A stretch of 14,624 nucleotides of DNA, from positions 1 to 14,624 of the forward strand of contig JAHWIP010000040.1 of assembly GCA_019322375.1 (NCBI GenBank), written 5' to 3'. How positions within the stretch are numbered: the first letter of the stretch is position 1; each line of letters begins with the position of its first letter. This document shows, one piece after another, positions 1-7,500 of the stretch. A model generated the notes under the pieces. The model saw only the letters and a program-made list of their open reading frames with translations. It did not search any database and had not been told where the DNA came from. The DNA is from Candidatus Woesearchaeota archaeon (lineage in GTDB: Archaea; Nanobdellota; Nanobdellia; Woesearchaeales; SM23-78). The position numbers were made by a program, and so were the translations under genes.

Positions 1-3
1 ACA

Positions 4-17
4 TTAAATACTATAAG
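4..17 (+). promoter_or_regulatory. TATA-like promoter for the first coiled-coil gene
   Basis: An AT-rich TTAAATACTATAAG stretch lies about 25 bases before the ATG at 36. No ribosome-binding site is visible between them, so the transcript is probably leaderless, as is common in archaea. The window begins just upstream, so the BRE element cannot be judged. Confidence 0.4.
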
Positions 18-35
18 AATTAATCTTTTATCGTC

Positions 36-470
36 ATGGTTGAGCCTAGCTTGTTCCCAAGAGAAGCTCCTCGCCCAGAGGAGCATATCAGAAAGCAGAG
101 CGCTGATGCAGAATTGTTTGGCAGGATTTCCAAGAATGTTAATAATGTTGCTGCCAACCTTAAGATTCTTGAGGAGAGATACAGCACTCTCAGGAATAAG
201 TCCCAGGTTTCTGAGCAGAGCCTTATTGAGCTGGAAAAAGAGGTTAGAACAGACATCAAGCTGCTCTCAGAAGACGTGGTTGACCTTAAAAGAGAGCTGA
301 GCGATTTAAAGGACAAGCTCAGGCTTATAAGCGATGAGATAAGCAATCTGGTTAATAAGAATGAGTTCAGAGTGCTGGAGCGCTACCTGGACATGTGGCA
401 GCCCATGAATTTTGTGACCAAGGCTGAGCTTAACAGGGTGCTTGAGGAGAAGGGGAAGGGAAAGGATTAG
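36..470 (+). CDS. Coiled-coil protein, FlaC-like (archaellum accessory-like)
   Basis: A soluble 144-residue protein with no signal peptide or membrane segment. Residues 25-108 have the heptad pattern of a long coiled coil rich in Leu, Glu and Lys. The C-terminal part (residues 108-137) contains a distinct segment, NEFRVLERYLDMWQPMNFV, followed by a short helix and a basic tail. The ending of a coiled coil in a short Leu/Tyr segment plus an N-P/P-M-N-F motif resembles archaellum accessory proteins of the FlaC type (PF05377), which sit at the cytoplasmic face of the motor. That link is from memory of the family and is weak. An in-frame TAA lies five codons upstream of the ATG, and no other ATG is available, so the start is well fixed. 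The next gene, 78 bases downstream, is also coiled-coil but has its own promoter. The cellular role is unknown. Confidence 0.75.
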   Translation: MVEPSLFPREAPRPEEHIRKQSADAELFGRISKNVNNVAANLKILEERYSTLRNKSQVSEQSLIELEKEVRTDIKLLSEDVVDLKRELSDLKDKLRLISDEISNLVNKNEFRVLERYLDMWQPMNFVTKAELNRVLEEKGKGKD

Positions 471-486
471 TCAATTTTTAACATAA

Positions 487-539
487 ACTTTATATAGTTG
501 ATTTTCATTAGTCTTATTTAACACAGAGTAAAAGAGGTG
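487..539 (+). promoter_or_regulatory. Promoter and ribosome-binding site for the 549-1205 gene
   Basis: A clear TATA box (CTTTATATAG, from 488) would put the transcript start near 515-522. The leader then carries GAGGTG at 534-539, nine bases before the ATG at 549. This gene therefore looks independently transcribed, with a Shine-Dalgarno-led start. Confidence 0.6.
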
Positions 540-548
540 TTTTGAGCT

Positions 549-1205
549 ATGGCTTATTACCAACCAGACCTGCCTGTTAGCCAGGTTAGGGCTATGCGGG
601 AAAGAGGTTTTGATAATAACCAGATAGTCCAGGCTTTGCAGAGGAACGGCTATTCTTCTACCCAGATATTTGATGCTTTGAACCAGGCAGATCTTGCCTC
701 TGGTGCTCCTGGTGCTTCTAGTGTTACTCCTAGTGTTCCCCCTATTGATGAGCCTCTTCCTCCTGCAGAAGGAGTGCCTCCTCCTCCCCCAGCAGCACCA
801 CAAGGAGCTCCTGCTCCAGGAGGCGCACCTGCTTATGATTACAGTGGTTACAGTGGTGGCGGAGCAGGTGTTGGCAATGAGGAAGTTGAGGAGTTAGTTG
901 AGAGCATTATTGAGGAGAAATGGGATGAGCTTGCCAAGGATATTAATAAGATTGTTGAGTGGAAGAATGATGTTGAGGCTAAGATTAATAAGCTTGAACA
1001 GCGCTTTGAAAGCCTTAAGCAGGAGTTTGATAAACTCCACCAGGCTATTGTCTCAAAGATAGGCGATTATGATAAAAATATACTGGCAGTAGGAGCAGAT
1101 GTTAAGGCCATGGAAAAGGTTTTCTCTAAGGTGCTGCCTGTGTTCACAGAGAATGTTAGTGAGCTTAGCAGAATTACCCAGAGTGTTAAGAAGAAAAAAA
1201 GCTGA
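549..1205 (+). CDS. UBA-like tandem plus Pro-rich linker plus coiled-coil protein
   Basis: A cytoplasmic 218-residue protein of three parts. Residues 8-50 hold two successive short helical units (a V-x-x-M-R-x-x-G-F...QIVQAL unit, then a G-Y-S...QIFDAL unit), resembling UBA-like helical motifs. Residues 50-108 are a flexible linker dominated by Pro, Ala, Gly and Ser. Residues 110-215 are a coiled coil interrupted at about 175-185 and ending in four lysines. The segment after the break (MEKVFSKVLPVFTENVSELSRI) recalls the end of FlaC-type accessory proteins, as in the upstream gene, so the two may be partners. The start is supported by a GAGGTG site nine bases upstream. It converges with three membrane-protein genes. 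Function is not known; a scaffold or adaptor role is only a guess from the architecture. Confidence 0.75.
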   Translation: MAYYQPDLPVSQVRAMRERGFDNNQIVQALQRNGYSSTQIFDALNQADLASGAPGASSVTPSVPPIDEPLPPAEGVPPPPPAAPQGAPAPGGAPAYDYSGYSGGGAGVGNEEVEELVESIIEEKWDELAKDINKIVEWKNDVEAKINKLEQRFESLKQEFDKLHQAIVSKIGDYDKNILAVGADVKAMEKVFSKVLPVFTENVSELSRITQSVKKKKS

Positions 1206-1218
1206 GCAGAAAAAACAC

Positions 1219-1249
1219 TTTGTTTTCTTTATTATTTCTTTATTTTTTT
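1219..1249 (+). terminator. T-rich archaeal-type terminator
   Basis: The 31 bases starting 13 bases after the stop codon at 1205 are almost wholly T on the + strand, in runs separated by single C or A bases, ending in seven consecutive T. No hairpin precedes them. This is the usual form of archaeal intrinsic termination. It lies in the convergent gap before the end of the - strand gene at 1293. Confidence 0.55.
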
Positions 1250-1292
1250 AGGTGAATATTCTTTAAGCTGGATATTCTTTAGCCAGGCATTG

Positions 1293-1910
1293 TTAAGGAG
1301 GAGTAACCGGTATGGTTGGTTTGGTTAAGAATATCAAGGCAAAAGCCCCTATTAAGAAAACAAATAATAATCCCATTACTTTTGGGTGTCTCAGAGTATT
1401 AAGCAGGTTTGTTGTAAAGCTTGAAGTAGTGGTGCTTCTGATCCCTTGTGTTGCTGGCTCTAAATCAGTTGTGCCTCCTGGTGTTACATCTGTTGGTGTT
1501 TCTGCTCCTCCGCCTGACTCAAGCAGGCTTTGACCAAAAGCATTGCCCAATGACAAAAACAGTATTAATGCTACAAAAACAATAATCCAGGGATAAACAT
1601 CTTTATGCCCTATCAGTTTTTTCATGTCTGCTTCTGTGCGCCCAAACATTCTTATCAGGAACATTGTAAAAAAGAGAAAAATAATTATTACCATGAACCA
1701 GGGCACCATCAACTGCACCATGGAAGAAGCAGTCTTGGATATCAGGAAGAGAAGGGCTATAGCCAGGGCAATAATAGCGTGTAAGCCTTTCTTGCCTTCA
1801 CCAAAGGCTTTGATATATTCTAATAAGCCAAAGAGTATGAGAAAGATTAGCAGCACTACAAATATAACTCCAAAATTTTCTAGTAAAGTTATATCAAGGA
1901 AGGTTGCCAT
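1293..1910 (-). CDS. Five-helix membrane protein, paralogue 3 of a tandem family
   Basis: An integral membrane protein of 205 residues with five likely helices at about 13-33, 42-60, 66-88, 106-125 and 178-196. Between helices 4 and 5 is a roughly 50-residue loop rich in Gly, Thr and Ser, predicted to be flexible. The first 56 residues (hydrophobic helix, then EYIKAFGEGKKGLHAIIALA) align by eye with the N-termini of the next two - strand genes, which have an xKTxxxGxxKKNLN motif there. This is the most diverged copy. The ATG at 1910 has no ribosome site. It is preceded by seven A bases and by a 13-codon mini-ORF embedded in a palindrome (see separate entries). I do not recognise a named family. 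It converges with the coiled-coil gene at 549-1205. Confidence 0.7.
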   Translation of the reverse strand: MATFLDITLLENFGVIFVVLLIFLILFGLLEYIKAFGEGKKGLHAIIALAIALLFLISKTASSMVQLMVPWFMVIIIFLFFTMFLIRMFGRTEADMKKLIGHKDVYPWIIVFVALILFLSLGNAFGQSLLESGGGAETPTDVTPGGTTDLEPATQGIRSTTTSSFTTNLLNTLRHPKVMGLLFVFLIGAFALIFLTKPTIPVTPP

Positions 1911-1915
1911 TTTTT

Positions 1916-1957
1916 TTAAGGCAACTTCGAAAATGTTTTATTTTCGTTAGTTGCCAT
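1916..1957 (-). other. 13-codon leader mini-ORF (putative)
   Basis: On the - strand an ATG at 1957 opens MATNENKTFSKLP, followed by TAA at 1918-1916, five bases before the ATG at 1910. Its first codons (ATG GCA AC) duplicate those of the downstream gene. It is in a different frame from that gene. It could be a leader peptide coupled to the gene, or only a by-product of the palindrome. Translation is unproven. Confidence 0.3.
1920..1955. repeat. 36-base palindrome before the 205-residue membrane protein
   Basis: GGCAACT (1920-1926) pairs with AGTTGCC (1949-1955), and CGAAAAT (1928-1934) pairs with ATTTTCG (1940-1946), around a five-base loop. This gives a 14-base-pair stem with a small internal mismatch. 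The GGCAAC arm can also pair with GTTGCC at 1903-1908, which are the second and third codons of the - strand gene, so two mutually exclusive hairpins are possible. Confidence 0.65.
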
Positions 1958-2000
1958 TTTTTATAAAAAAAGATTAAAAAATTATTTTTAAAATTAATCT

Positions 2001-2591
2001 TTATTTGCTCCTTTTTTCTTTAACAATGCTGCCAAAGTAGTCTTTGAGGAACTTGCCTGCTTCCTTGGTTTCCTTTTTTTCCTTTGGCTCCTTGGTTATA
2101 AACCAGATTATTATTCCAAAGACCAGCACCATCACTATTAATGCCTGGAGTTCTGGGTCTTGCAAGAACCCGAGCCATATAGGCATCCTAAACCATCCTA
2201 CTGCTGAGCCAAAGATAGCCACAACAGTAATTATGGCAACGATGACTATCCAGCCTGACAAGGGCGTGTTTGCTATCTCTATCTCATTGCCAAAAACCCC
2301 TATGATTAAGAGCAGCATAATGATTGCTACCAGTATTATTGAAACCTGTGGCAATGCCTGGTTAATAACCACTACAGGATCCCAGGTAGAGTACCATCCT
2401 GTAAAATGAGGTATCACCACTGCCAGGCCCATGATAAGGGCAAGCACAACATTCAGGTTTTTCTTTTCCTCGCCAAGTATCTTGGTTTTGTGCAGAGTTG
2501 CATATACTATTACAAATACCAGCAAAAACGGAAGCAAAAACTCTGCCACACCCCATGATGTAAGAATATATATAAAGTTTTCAAATGCCAT
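2001..2591 (-). CDS. Five-helix membrane protein, paralogue 2 of a tandem family
   Basis: An integral membrane protein of 196 residues with helices at about 15-33, 45-62, 82-101, 112-132 and 147-166, and a charged Lys/Glu-rich C-terminal tail of about 30 residues, probably cytoplasmic. Residues 18-59 (LLPFLLVFVIVYATLHKTKILG, broken here as LLPFLLVFVIV / YATLHKTKILG, then EEKKNLN) match closely the same region of the neighbouring 189-residue protein, ILPFLLVFTIVYAVLEKTAIFG. A GW pair before the last loop is also shared. The start at 2591 follows GGAGGT with a ten-base spacer. Two earlier ATGs sit too close to that site and run into a stop in another frame. The promoter at 2643-2652 suggests its own transcription. 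No named family is recognised and the function is unknown. A paired or oligomeric role with its paralogues is an inference. Confidence 0.75.
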   Translation of the reverse strand: MAFENFIYILTSWGVAEFLLPFLLVFVIVYATLHKTKILGEEKKNLNVVLALIMGLAVVIPHFTGWYSTWDPVVVINQALPQVSIILVAIIMLLLIIGVFGNEIEIANTPLSGWIVIVAIITVVAIFGSAVGWFRMPIWLGFLQDPELQALIVMVLVFGIIIWFITKEPKEKKETKEAGKFLKDYFGSIVKEKRSK

Positions 2592-2601
2592 TTTTCATCA
2601 T

Positions 2602-2652
2602 ACCTCCTTTGTTAATTTAATAATTCAAACATAAAATACAAACTTTTTATAC
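2602..2652 (-). promoter_or_regulatory. Promoter and ribosome-binding site for the 196-residue membrane protein
   Basis: On the - strand GTATAAAAAG (2652-2643) is a good TATA box. A transcript starting near 2620 would have a leader of about 30 bases containing GGAGGT (2607-2602), ten bases before the ATG at 2591. Confidence 0.55.
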
Positions 2653-2663
2653 TTTTCTGTAAA

Positions 2664-3233
2664 TCAGTCCTCCTTTTCTTCAGTTTTCTTTTTTTGAAAT
2701 CCTCCTGTAATATAAACAATGGCTACTACAATGACTGCCAGTAAGATTATCGAGGATACAACAACACTGTCAAAGTTCTGGAACAAATAATAATAGATGT
2801 ATTCCAGCCATCCAAGGGCGTGCAGAAACACAAGCGCTATGCCTATGAACATAATCCACATAAAAGCTTTTTTCCAGGGTCCCTCAAGAGCAAACTCCTG
2901 CTTTCCAGTGTGAAAACTGCCTACAAGCATTAAGAAGCAAATAGATAATAATAACAGCAGCACTGTGCTGGACAACACCTGGCTGATAAGAGCCACTAGT
3001 TTTGTTGATGCAACCACAAAAAAGGCTATTACAAAAGCAGTCATGGCATTAAGGTTTTTTCTTGTAGATTCCTTTCCCTCTGCTTTTTCCTTGCCAAAAA
3101 TAGCTGTTTTCTCAAGAACAGCATATACTATTGTAAAAACTAATAAGAAAGGAAGGATAACATCGTACACTCCTAGCTTACTGAAAAAATCAAGGGTTCC
3201 TCTGAAAACTGAGGGCTCTACTGGTACTACCAT
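2664..3233 (-). CDS. Five-helix membrane protein, paralogue 1 of a tandem family
   Basis: An integral membrane protein of 189 residues with helices at about 22-41, 60-80, 88-105, 122-141 and 157-176, and a short, strongly charged tail (KKKTEEKED). The first helix ends in LEKTAIFGKEK, followed by a small polar insert and then RKNLNAMTAF, matching the xKTxxxGxxKKNLN motif of the 196-residue neighbour. The insert AEGKESTR is unique to this copy. The start at 3233 fits a leaderless transcript from a strong TATA box at 3255-3266, with no ribosome site visible. The gene follows the Ig-like surface-protein gene by 26 bases, yet its promoter overlaps that gene's stop codon, so independent expression is likely. 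Function is unknown. A stand-alone membrane scaffold or channel-like protein cannot be excluded. Confidence 0.75.
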   Translation of the reverse strand: MVVPVEPSVFRGTLDFFSKLGVYDVILPFLLVFTIVYAVLEKTAIFGKEKAEGKESTRKNLNAMTAFVIAFFVVASTKLVALISQVLSSTVLLLLLSICFLMLVGSFHTGKQEFALEGPWKKAFMWIMFIGIALVFLHALGWLEYIYYYLFQNFDSVVVSSIILLAVIVVAIVYITGGFQKKKTEEKED

Positions 3234-3254
3234 AATGCTTACTTTGTAAGAGTA

Positions 3255-3266
3255 CCTATTTAAAGG
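3255..3266 (-). promoter_or_regulatory. TATA box for the 189-residue membrane protein
   Basis: CCTTTAAATAGG on the - strand is close to the archaeal consensus. Its distance to the ATG at 3233 implies a transcript beginning at or within a base or two of the start codon. It overlaps the TAA stop (3262-3260) of the upstream surface-protein gene. Confidence 0.6.
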
Positions 3267-4459
3267 TTTCGTTCTCTAGCTGGCTTTCTCTTCTTAATAA
3301 CAAGCAAAACAATAACCAGAATTACAATTATTATGATAGTTATAACCAAAATCAAAGGCCAGATCCCAACTGGCTTCTCAAGTATTTTTATTTTTTTGCT
3401 AATCTTAACCAGAAAGGTGTCTGTTTTTATCTGGCCAGCATATACCAAAGCAATACTCATATTATATTCTCCCAGAGCAAGCCCTGTTGTGTCAAAGAAG
3501 CCTGTTATTTCTTTTTTCTCATTCATCCCAAGTTCAAAAACCGGCATCTCGCTCTTTTTTTCATCTATCTCTATGAACCCGCCAATAGCTAATTCTGTGT
3601 TCCACTCATTATAAGCTTCAAAAACTACTTTGTTAATCTGATTTTGCGCCAGTTCTTTGGTCAGTAGTTTTTTTATTCTCACAACAGGCTCTTTAATAGT
3701 AAAATTAGTTCTGATAACCTTGTCAATGTTATCGTACTGAGCTTTAACAACAGCGCTGTACAAGCCTTTTCTTAGGATTGGGCTGGGCTGGGCCTGGGCT
3801 TTTTTCATAGAACCTTTTTTAATACTAACCTCAGGAGTGCTCAGGGTTGCTATTAGTTCCTGCTCAGGAGAATACACCTCAACCTGTGCGCCTGCTCTTA
3901 AAATATCCTCTGAACCAAAATTATCAAACTCAATATATATGGGCACAGGAGTGCCTTCATCAACATCCAGAACAGCCAAGCGTATATCAGCATACTTGGA
4001 AGGATAAGGAACCCTCACAGAAACAGGTATTTGAGGAGCTATATAAGCAGCAAACATTTTATCTCCAACTCCTGGCAATTCTGGATTTATCTCTATCATG
4101 CCCTTATGGATGCCAGGCTCCATTTCAGAGGGAAACTTGATAATAGTCTTGAAAGGTGTTCTGTAATCAGAGGCATTAACATTAACAATGTCTTTTTCAA
4201 AAAATATTATGGGTGCAAGCTCGCCAATTACCATCAGCCTTGCTTCAAAAGTGTTCTGCTCTGAATTAATAATATTAAACTTCAGCTCTACATTTGTGTT
4301 GGGCTGGAAATTAATGGTTTTGCCAGCAGGGCTGACACCAATGCCACTGACAAAGGCAAGGTTTAGTAAGAAAAAAATAAAAAGAGTATAGAAAGTAATA
4401 AGAATGGCAGGACTAAAGAATGAAAATTCTCTTTTTGGTTTTTTTGCATCATTTATCAT
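3260..4459 (-). CDS. Single-pass surface protein with Ig-like domains and C-terminal anchor
   Basis: An exported membrane protein of 399 residues. After a basic N-terminus (KKPKR) comes a signal or anchor helix at about 18-37, then some 325 extracellular residues of beta-rich sequence that look like two or three Ig-like sandwiches. A membrane helix follows at about 364-388 with a basic tail (KKRKPARERNL) inside the cell. The overall plan, with N-terminal sandwich domains plus a C-terminal anchor, recalls DUF916-type cell-surface proteins, but I cannot claim membership. I place the start at 4459 because GGAAGGTGA lies eight bases before it. The frame stays open to an ATG at 4513, but those extra 18 codons run through a hairpin and look non-coding. 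It follows the DUF2341 gene by 118 bases and no convincing TATA box lies between, so the two may be co-transcribed. It could anchor the unanchored neighbour, which is inference. Confidence 0.7.
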   Translation of the reverse strand: MINDAKKPKREFSFFSPAILITFYTLFIFFLLNLAFVSGIGVSPAGKTINFQPNTNVELKFNIINSEQNTFEARLMVIGELAPIIFFEKDIVNVNASDYRTPFKTIIKFPSEMEPGIHKGMIEINPELPGVGDKMFAAYIAPQIPVSVRVPYPSKYADIRLAVLDVDEGTPVPIYIEFDNFGSEDILRAGAQVEVYSPEQELIATLSTPEVSIKKGSMKKAQAQPSPILRKGLYSAVVKAQYDNIDKVIRTNFTIKEPVVRIKKLLTKELAQNQINKVVFEAYNEWNTELAIGGFIEIDEKKSEMPVFELGMNEKKEITGFFDTTGLALGEYNMSIALVYAGQIKTDTFLVKISKKIKILEKPVGIWPLILVITIIIIVILVIVLLVIKKRKPARERNL

Positions 4460-4467
4460 TTTCATTT

Positions 4468-4476
4468 TCACCTTCC
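4468..4476 (-). promoter_or_regulatory. Ribosome-binding site that decides the start of the Ig-like gene
   Basis: GGAAGGTGA on the - strand ends eight bases before the ATG at 4459. The in-frame ATG at 4465 is only two bases from it and the one at 4513 is upstream of it, so 4459 is the best start. Confidence 0.6.
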
Positions 4477-4573
4477 AAAAATTTTTTATTTTTGGAGGTC
4501 CAGAAATCAACAAATCTATGATTTGTTGGTCCAGAAAAACAAAGTTTTTCTGAAATCTTTGATTTCTGATACC
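4471..4573. repeat. Palindrome cluster with cloverleaf-like folding
   Basis: The gap between two surface-protein genes is almost fully made of inverted repeats. CCAAAAA (4475-4481) pairs with TTTTTGG (4489-4495), extended by CCT/AGG. AACAAATC (4509-4516) pairs with GATTTGTT (4520-4527). CAGAAAAAC (4532-4540) pairs with GTTTTTCTG (4544-4552). CAGAAATC (4501-4508) pairs over a distance with GATTTCTG (4561-4568) and so encloses the two inner hairpins. GGTCCAGAAA occurs twice, 31 bases apart (4497 and 4528). It begins a few bases after the stop of the upstream - strand gene, so it could be a terminator, a processing signal or a small mobile repeat. Confidence 0.65.
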
Positions 4574-4577
4574 TTTC

Positions 4578-7500
4578 TCATGTCTCAGTTGAATAGGAAT
4601 TAATCTTTATAACACTGCTCTTAGTGCCAACAGGCTCATCATCTGGAACAGTAACATTAAGCTCTATCTCACCTTCATCATTAGCATCCTCGTATGACAT
4701 GTTGCAGAAAATTATTTTTGAGGTGGCATTATCCATGTTAGCAAAAGCAGCATCCTGGGAACAAGCAACAACATAACTGCCAGCAGTTTCATTATCATCA
4801 GCCTTGAACTGGTAGTATGTGGTGTTCATAGCAACACGCTCAAAAAGAGCAGAAGCATTAACAGTAACATTAAGCAGGACATTGCCAGAGTTCTGGACAA
4901 CAAAGGGTGTCGGGCTGTCATCTTCTGTGTCATTATTCTCGCCAAGGCTCATGTTACCAAAGCTAGTGTTGTTAATCAAGAAAGTTAAGTCAGCAGTGCT
5001 GGCAATAGTAAAGTTCCAAACAACAGAGGTGTTGCACTCATCATATGGGTCACAGGCAGAAACACTCCAGTTATAGCTCTGGTCAACACAAAGAGCACTG
5101 CTAAGAGTGTAATTGGATGTTGATATAGCACTCACATCAACATCAGAGCAAGCAGCAGGGCAGCCAGTGCCACAGGTAATGTTAATAGTGTAATCAACAC
5201 TATCCCCGTCAGGGTCAGTGCAAGTGCTCCAGTTAAAATTAGGCCTTCTCTCAGAAACAGAAGTGTTCCCATTAGCAGGATACTCAAGAGTTGGCTGGGA
5301 AGGAGCATAATTTTGTAAGTCACAGCAAACCATCTGATTATACTGCGAGCATTTTCCTAGATGAGCATTAGAGCTATTAGTGCCTTCACTACCAGCCATG
5401 CTTAGGATACACTCCTCTGTTGAAGTACAACTTCCAGTAGGATAAGTGCAATAAACTTTGTGCCAGTCACTGCTCAGACAAGCACTTATACTATAATTAC
5501 TATTAGTGCCAATCTCAACATGAGCATTAGTATTAGCAGATAATTTTATAACATTTGCATCATTACAGCTATTATTAATAGTAACACTGGCATTAGAGCT
5601 GTTACAGCAAATAGAATAATTATAAGAATCAAGAGAATTATTCTGTGCATGGGCATTATTATAACCATCAGTGTCATTCTCAAGCCCAATAAGCTTGGCA
5701 GTGCCAGAAGGGCAGGTAGTGTTATAGATAAAATAGCACTGCAAATCTGACCTTGATTCCTCGCTTCCATAGCTAACAAAATCAGAGTGATTAGCAACAA
5801 TCAGATAAGTCATGTTAATCCAATTATCACTCCTGACTATATCTGATATACGAATCTCATCCATTAAGCCGTCAAGCTTAAAATTATCAGATGGCTGCCA
5901 GCCTTCCATGCCAAAATATAAGTCATCATTGCCTGTTAAGTTTCCTCTGGCAGATATGGAATTATTGTATAAGCCGTTTGCATAAAGAGTAATATTGCTG
6001 CTGCTGTTAAATTTACCTGTAAACATTATCCATTGATTTAAAGGCGCTGGTGATGTGGATGTAGCGCTTGTACCATTTGATCCATTATATATTGAGAAAC
6101 GAATGTATCCAGAAGTGGTTAAGATAATAACATAACCCTTGTCACTCCAAGCCTTTTGGACAGGATGAGTGTTTCTGCCACTTATATTATGGAAATAAAT
6201 CCATGCTGAAACTGTGATTTCTGAACCAGTAACATTAATACTAGGAGCATCTGGCACAATAATGACATCATCATCACCATCAAAGTCAACAGCATTAGCT
6301 ATACTTCCACTAGAAGAAAGGGTTCCATTGCCTGTTCCATTATTCTGATAACTGGTGCTGTCAGTTGCATTAACCTCTGCCATGTGCCAAACACCTATAT
6401 AATTTGAATCCCACACCCCTTCTGCATTTTCTCCACTGCTAACACCTGTGTTGTTCATGTAATAAACAGATATTGTTTTTCCACTGCTTGTCAGGCTTGG
6501 TATTCTCACCCATATGTGTGCTCTGCTGCTATAAGAGTAGTTTTCTATTTCATAATCTAATTTTACTCCTCCATTTTTACATTCTGCTCCATAAAATCTT
6601 ATGTCAGTAAAGTCTGCTTGCATGTCATCATCCCAGGTTAGGTTAATGTATACTGGAAAATCAGTAAGAGTTTCTGAACCACTGTTGGTAATAGTTATAT
6701 CCATGCATCTGTCAAAATCATTATCTGCCCATGTTCTTTTTTCCTCACTTCCATAACTAACAAAATCAGAATGATTAGCAACCATTAGGTAGCTCATGTT
6801 AATCCAGGATGCGCTTCTAGAATTATTTGATATTCTGATTTCATCTAAAAGTCCTTGAATGTGCCTGCTATCTACTGTGTTAACATTACCAAAGACTACG
6901 ACTTGGTTAGAATCATCAATAGTTTCTCCCAGTCTGTTACCAGTTCCATCTGCTGCTCCGTCTCTATAGAACTTAATCCCAACACCTGTCTGCCAAGTAA
7001 AGGCAATATGATGCCAGGAGTCTGTGCCAATATTAGTATCAGAATTATAGCTCCCATAACCACCGCCTGCTCCCTCTGTTCTCATTCTCACTCTTATTTT
7101 TTCATTGTTGGGATACATACAGAATGTATGATTAGCTTCATCTGTACCTGTTGACTTACAAACTGCTCTCATGTCATCAGAATCAGAATCATAGTTTATC
7201 CATGTTGATACTGTTATTGCTGACCAGTCATCAGAACCAATATCTCCAACATCTATATAATCACCGCTTCCATCAAAATAGTCTGCTCCATCTATTTTTC
7301 CAGAGGAGTTAAAAGTTACACTATCATTCAATGTTCCATTATGCCCGTATTGTGTTGAATCTGTTGCATTAACCTCTGCCATGTGCCAAACACCCATATA
7401 ATTTGAATCCCACACCCCTTCTGCATTTTCTCCACTGCTAACACCTGTGTTGTTCATGTAATAAACAGATATTGTTTTTCCACTGCTTGTCAGGCTTGGT

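Noticed and set aside
20..346. A 108-codon Ser/Leu-rich ORF on the - strand.
   Set aside because: It is a shadow of the coiled-coil gene at 36-470; its Ser/Leu composition is what the reverse strand of Glu/Lys/Leu-rich coiled-coil codons gives.
1256..1285. Two copies of ATATTCTTTA-like sequence in the convergent gap.
   Set aside because: Only about ten bases each in AT-rich DNA. No third copy or spacer pattern, so neither a CRISPR nor an iteron array is supported.
1312..1533. A + strand ORF of 73 codons preceded by AAGGAGGAG, a textbook ribosome-site look-alike.
   Set aside because: It is antisense to the C-terminus of the 205-residue membrane protein, whose Pro and Thr codons create the G-rich motif. 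The encoded peptide has no domain and no promoter.
2589..2601. Two out-of-frame ATGs directly after the GGAGGT site of the 196-residue gene, making a six-codon micro-ORF.
   Set aside because: They lie zero to three bases from the ribosome site, too close to be used. The in-frame ATG at 2591 has a ten-base spacer.
4460..4513. Upstream ATGs at 4513 and 4465 for the Ig-like surface protein.
   Set aside because: The extension is encoded by a hairpin, and the ribosome site GGAAGGTGA is correctly spaced only for the ATG at 4459.
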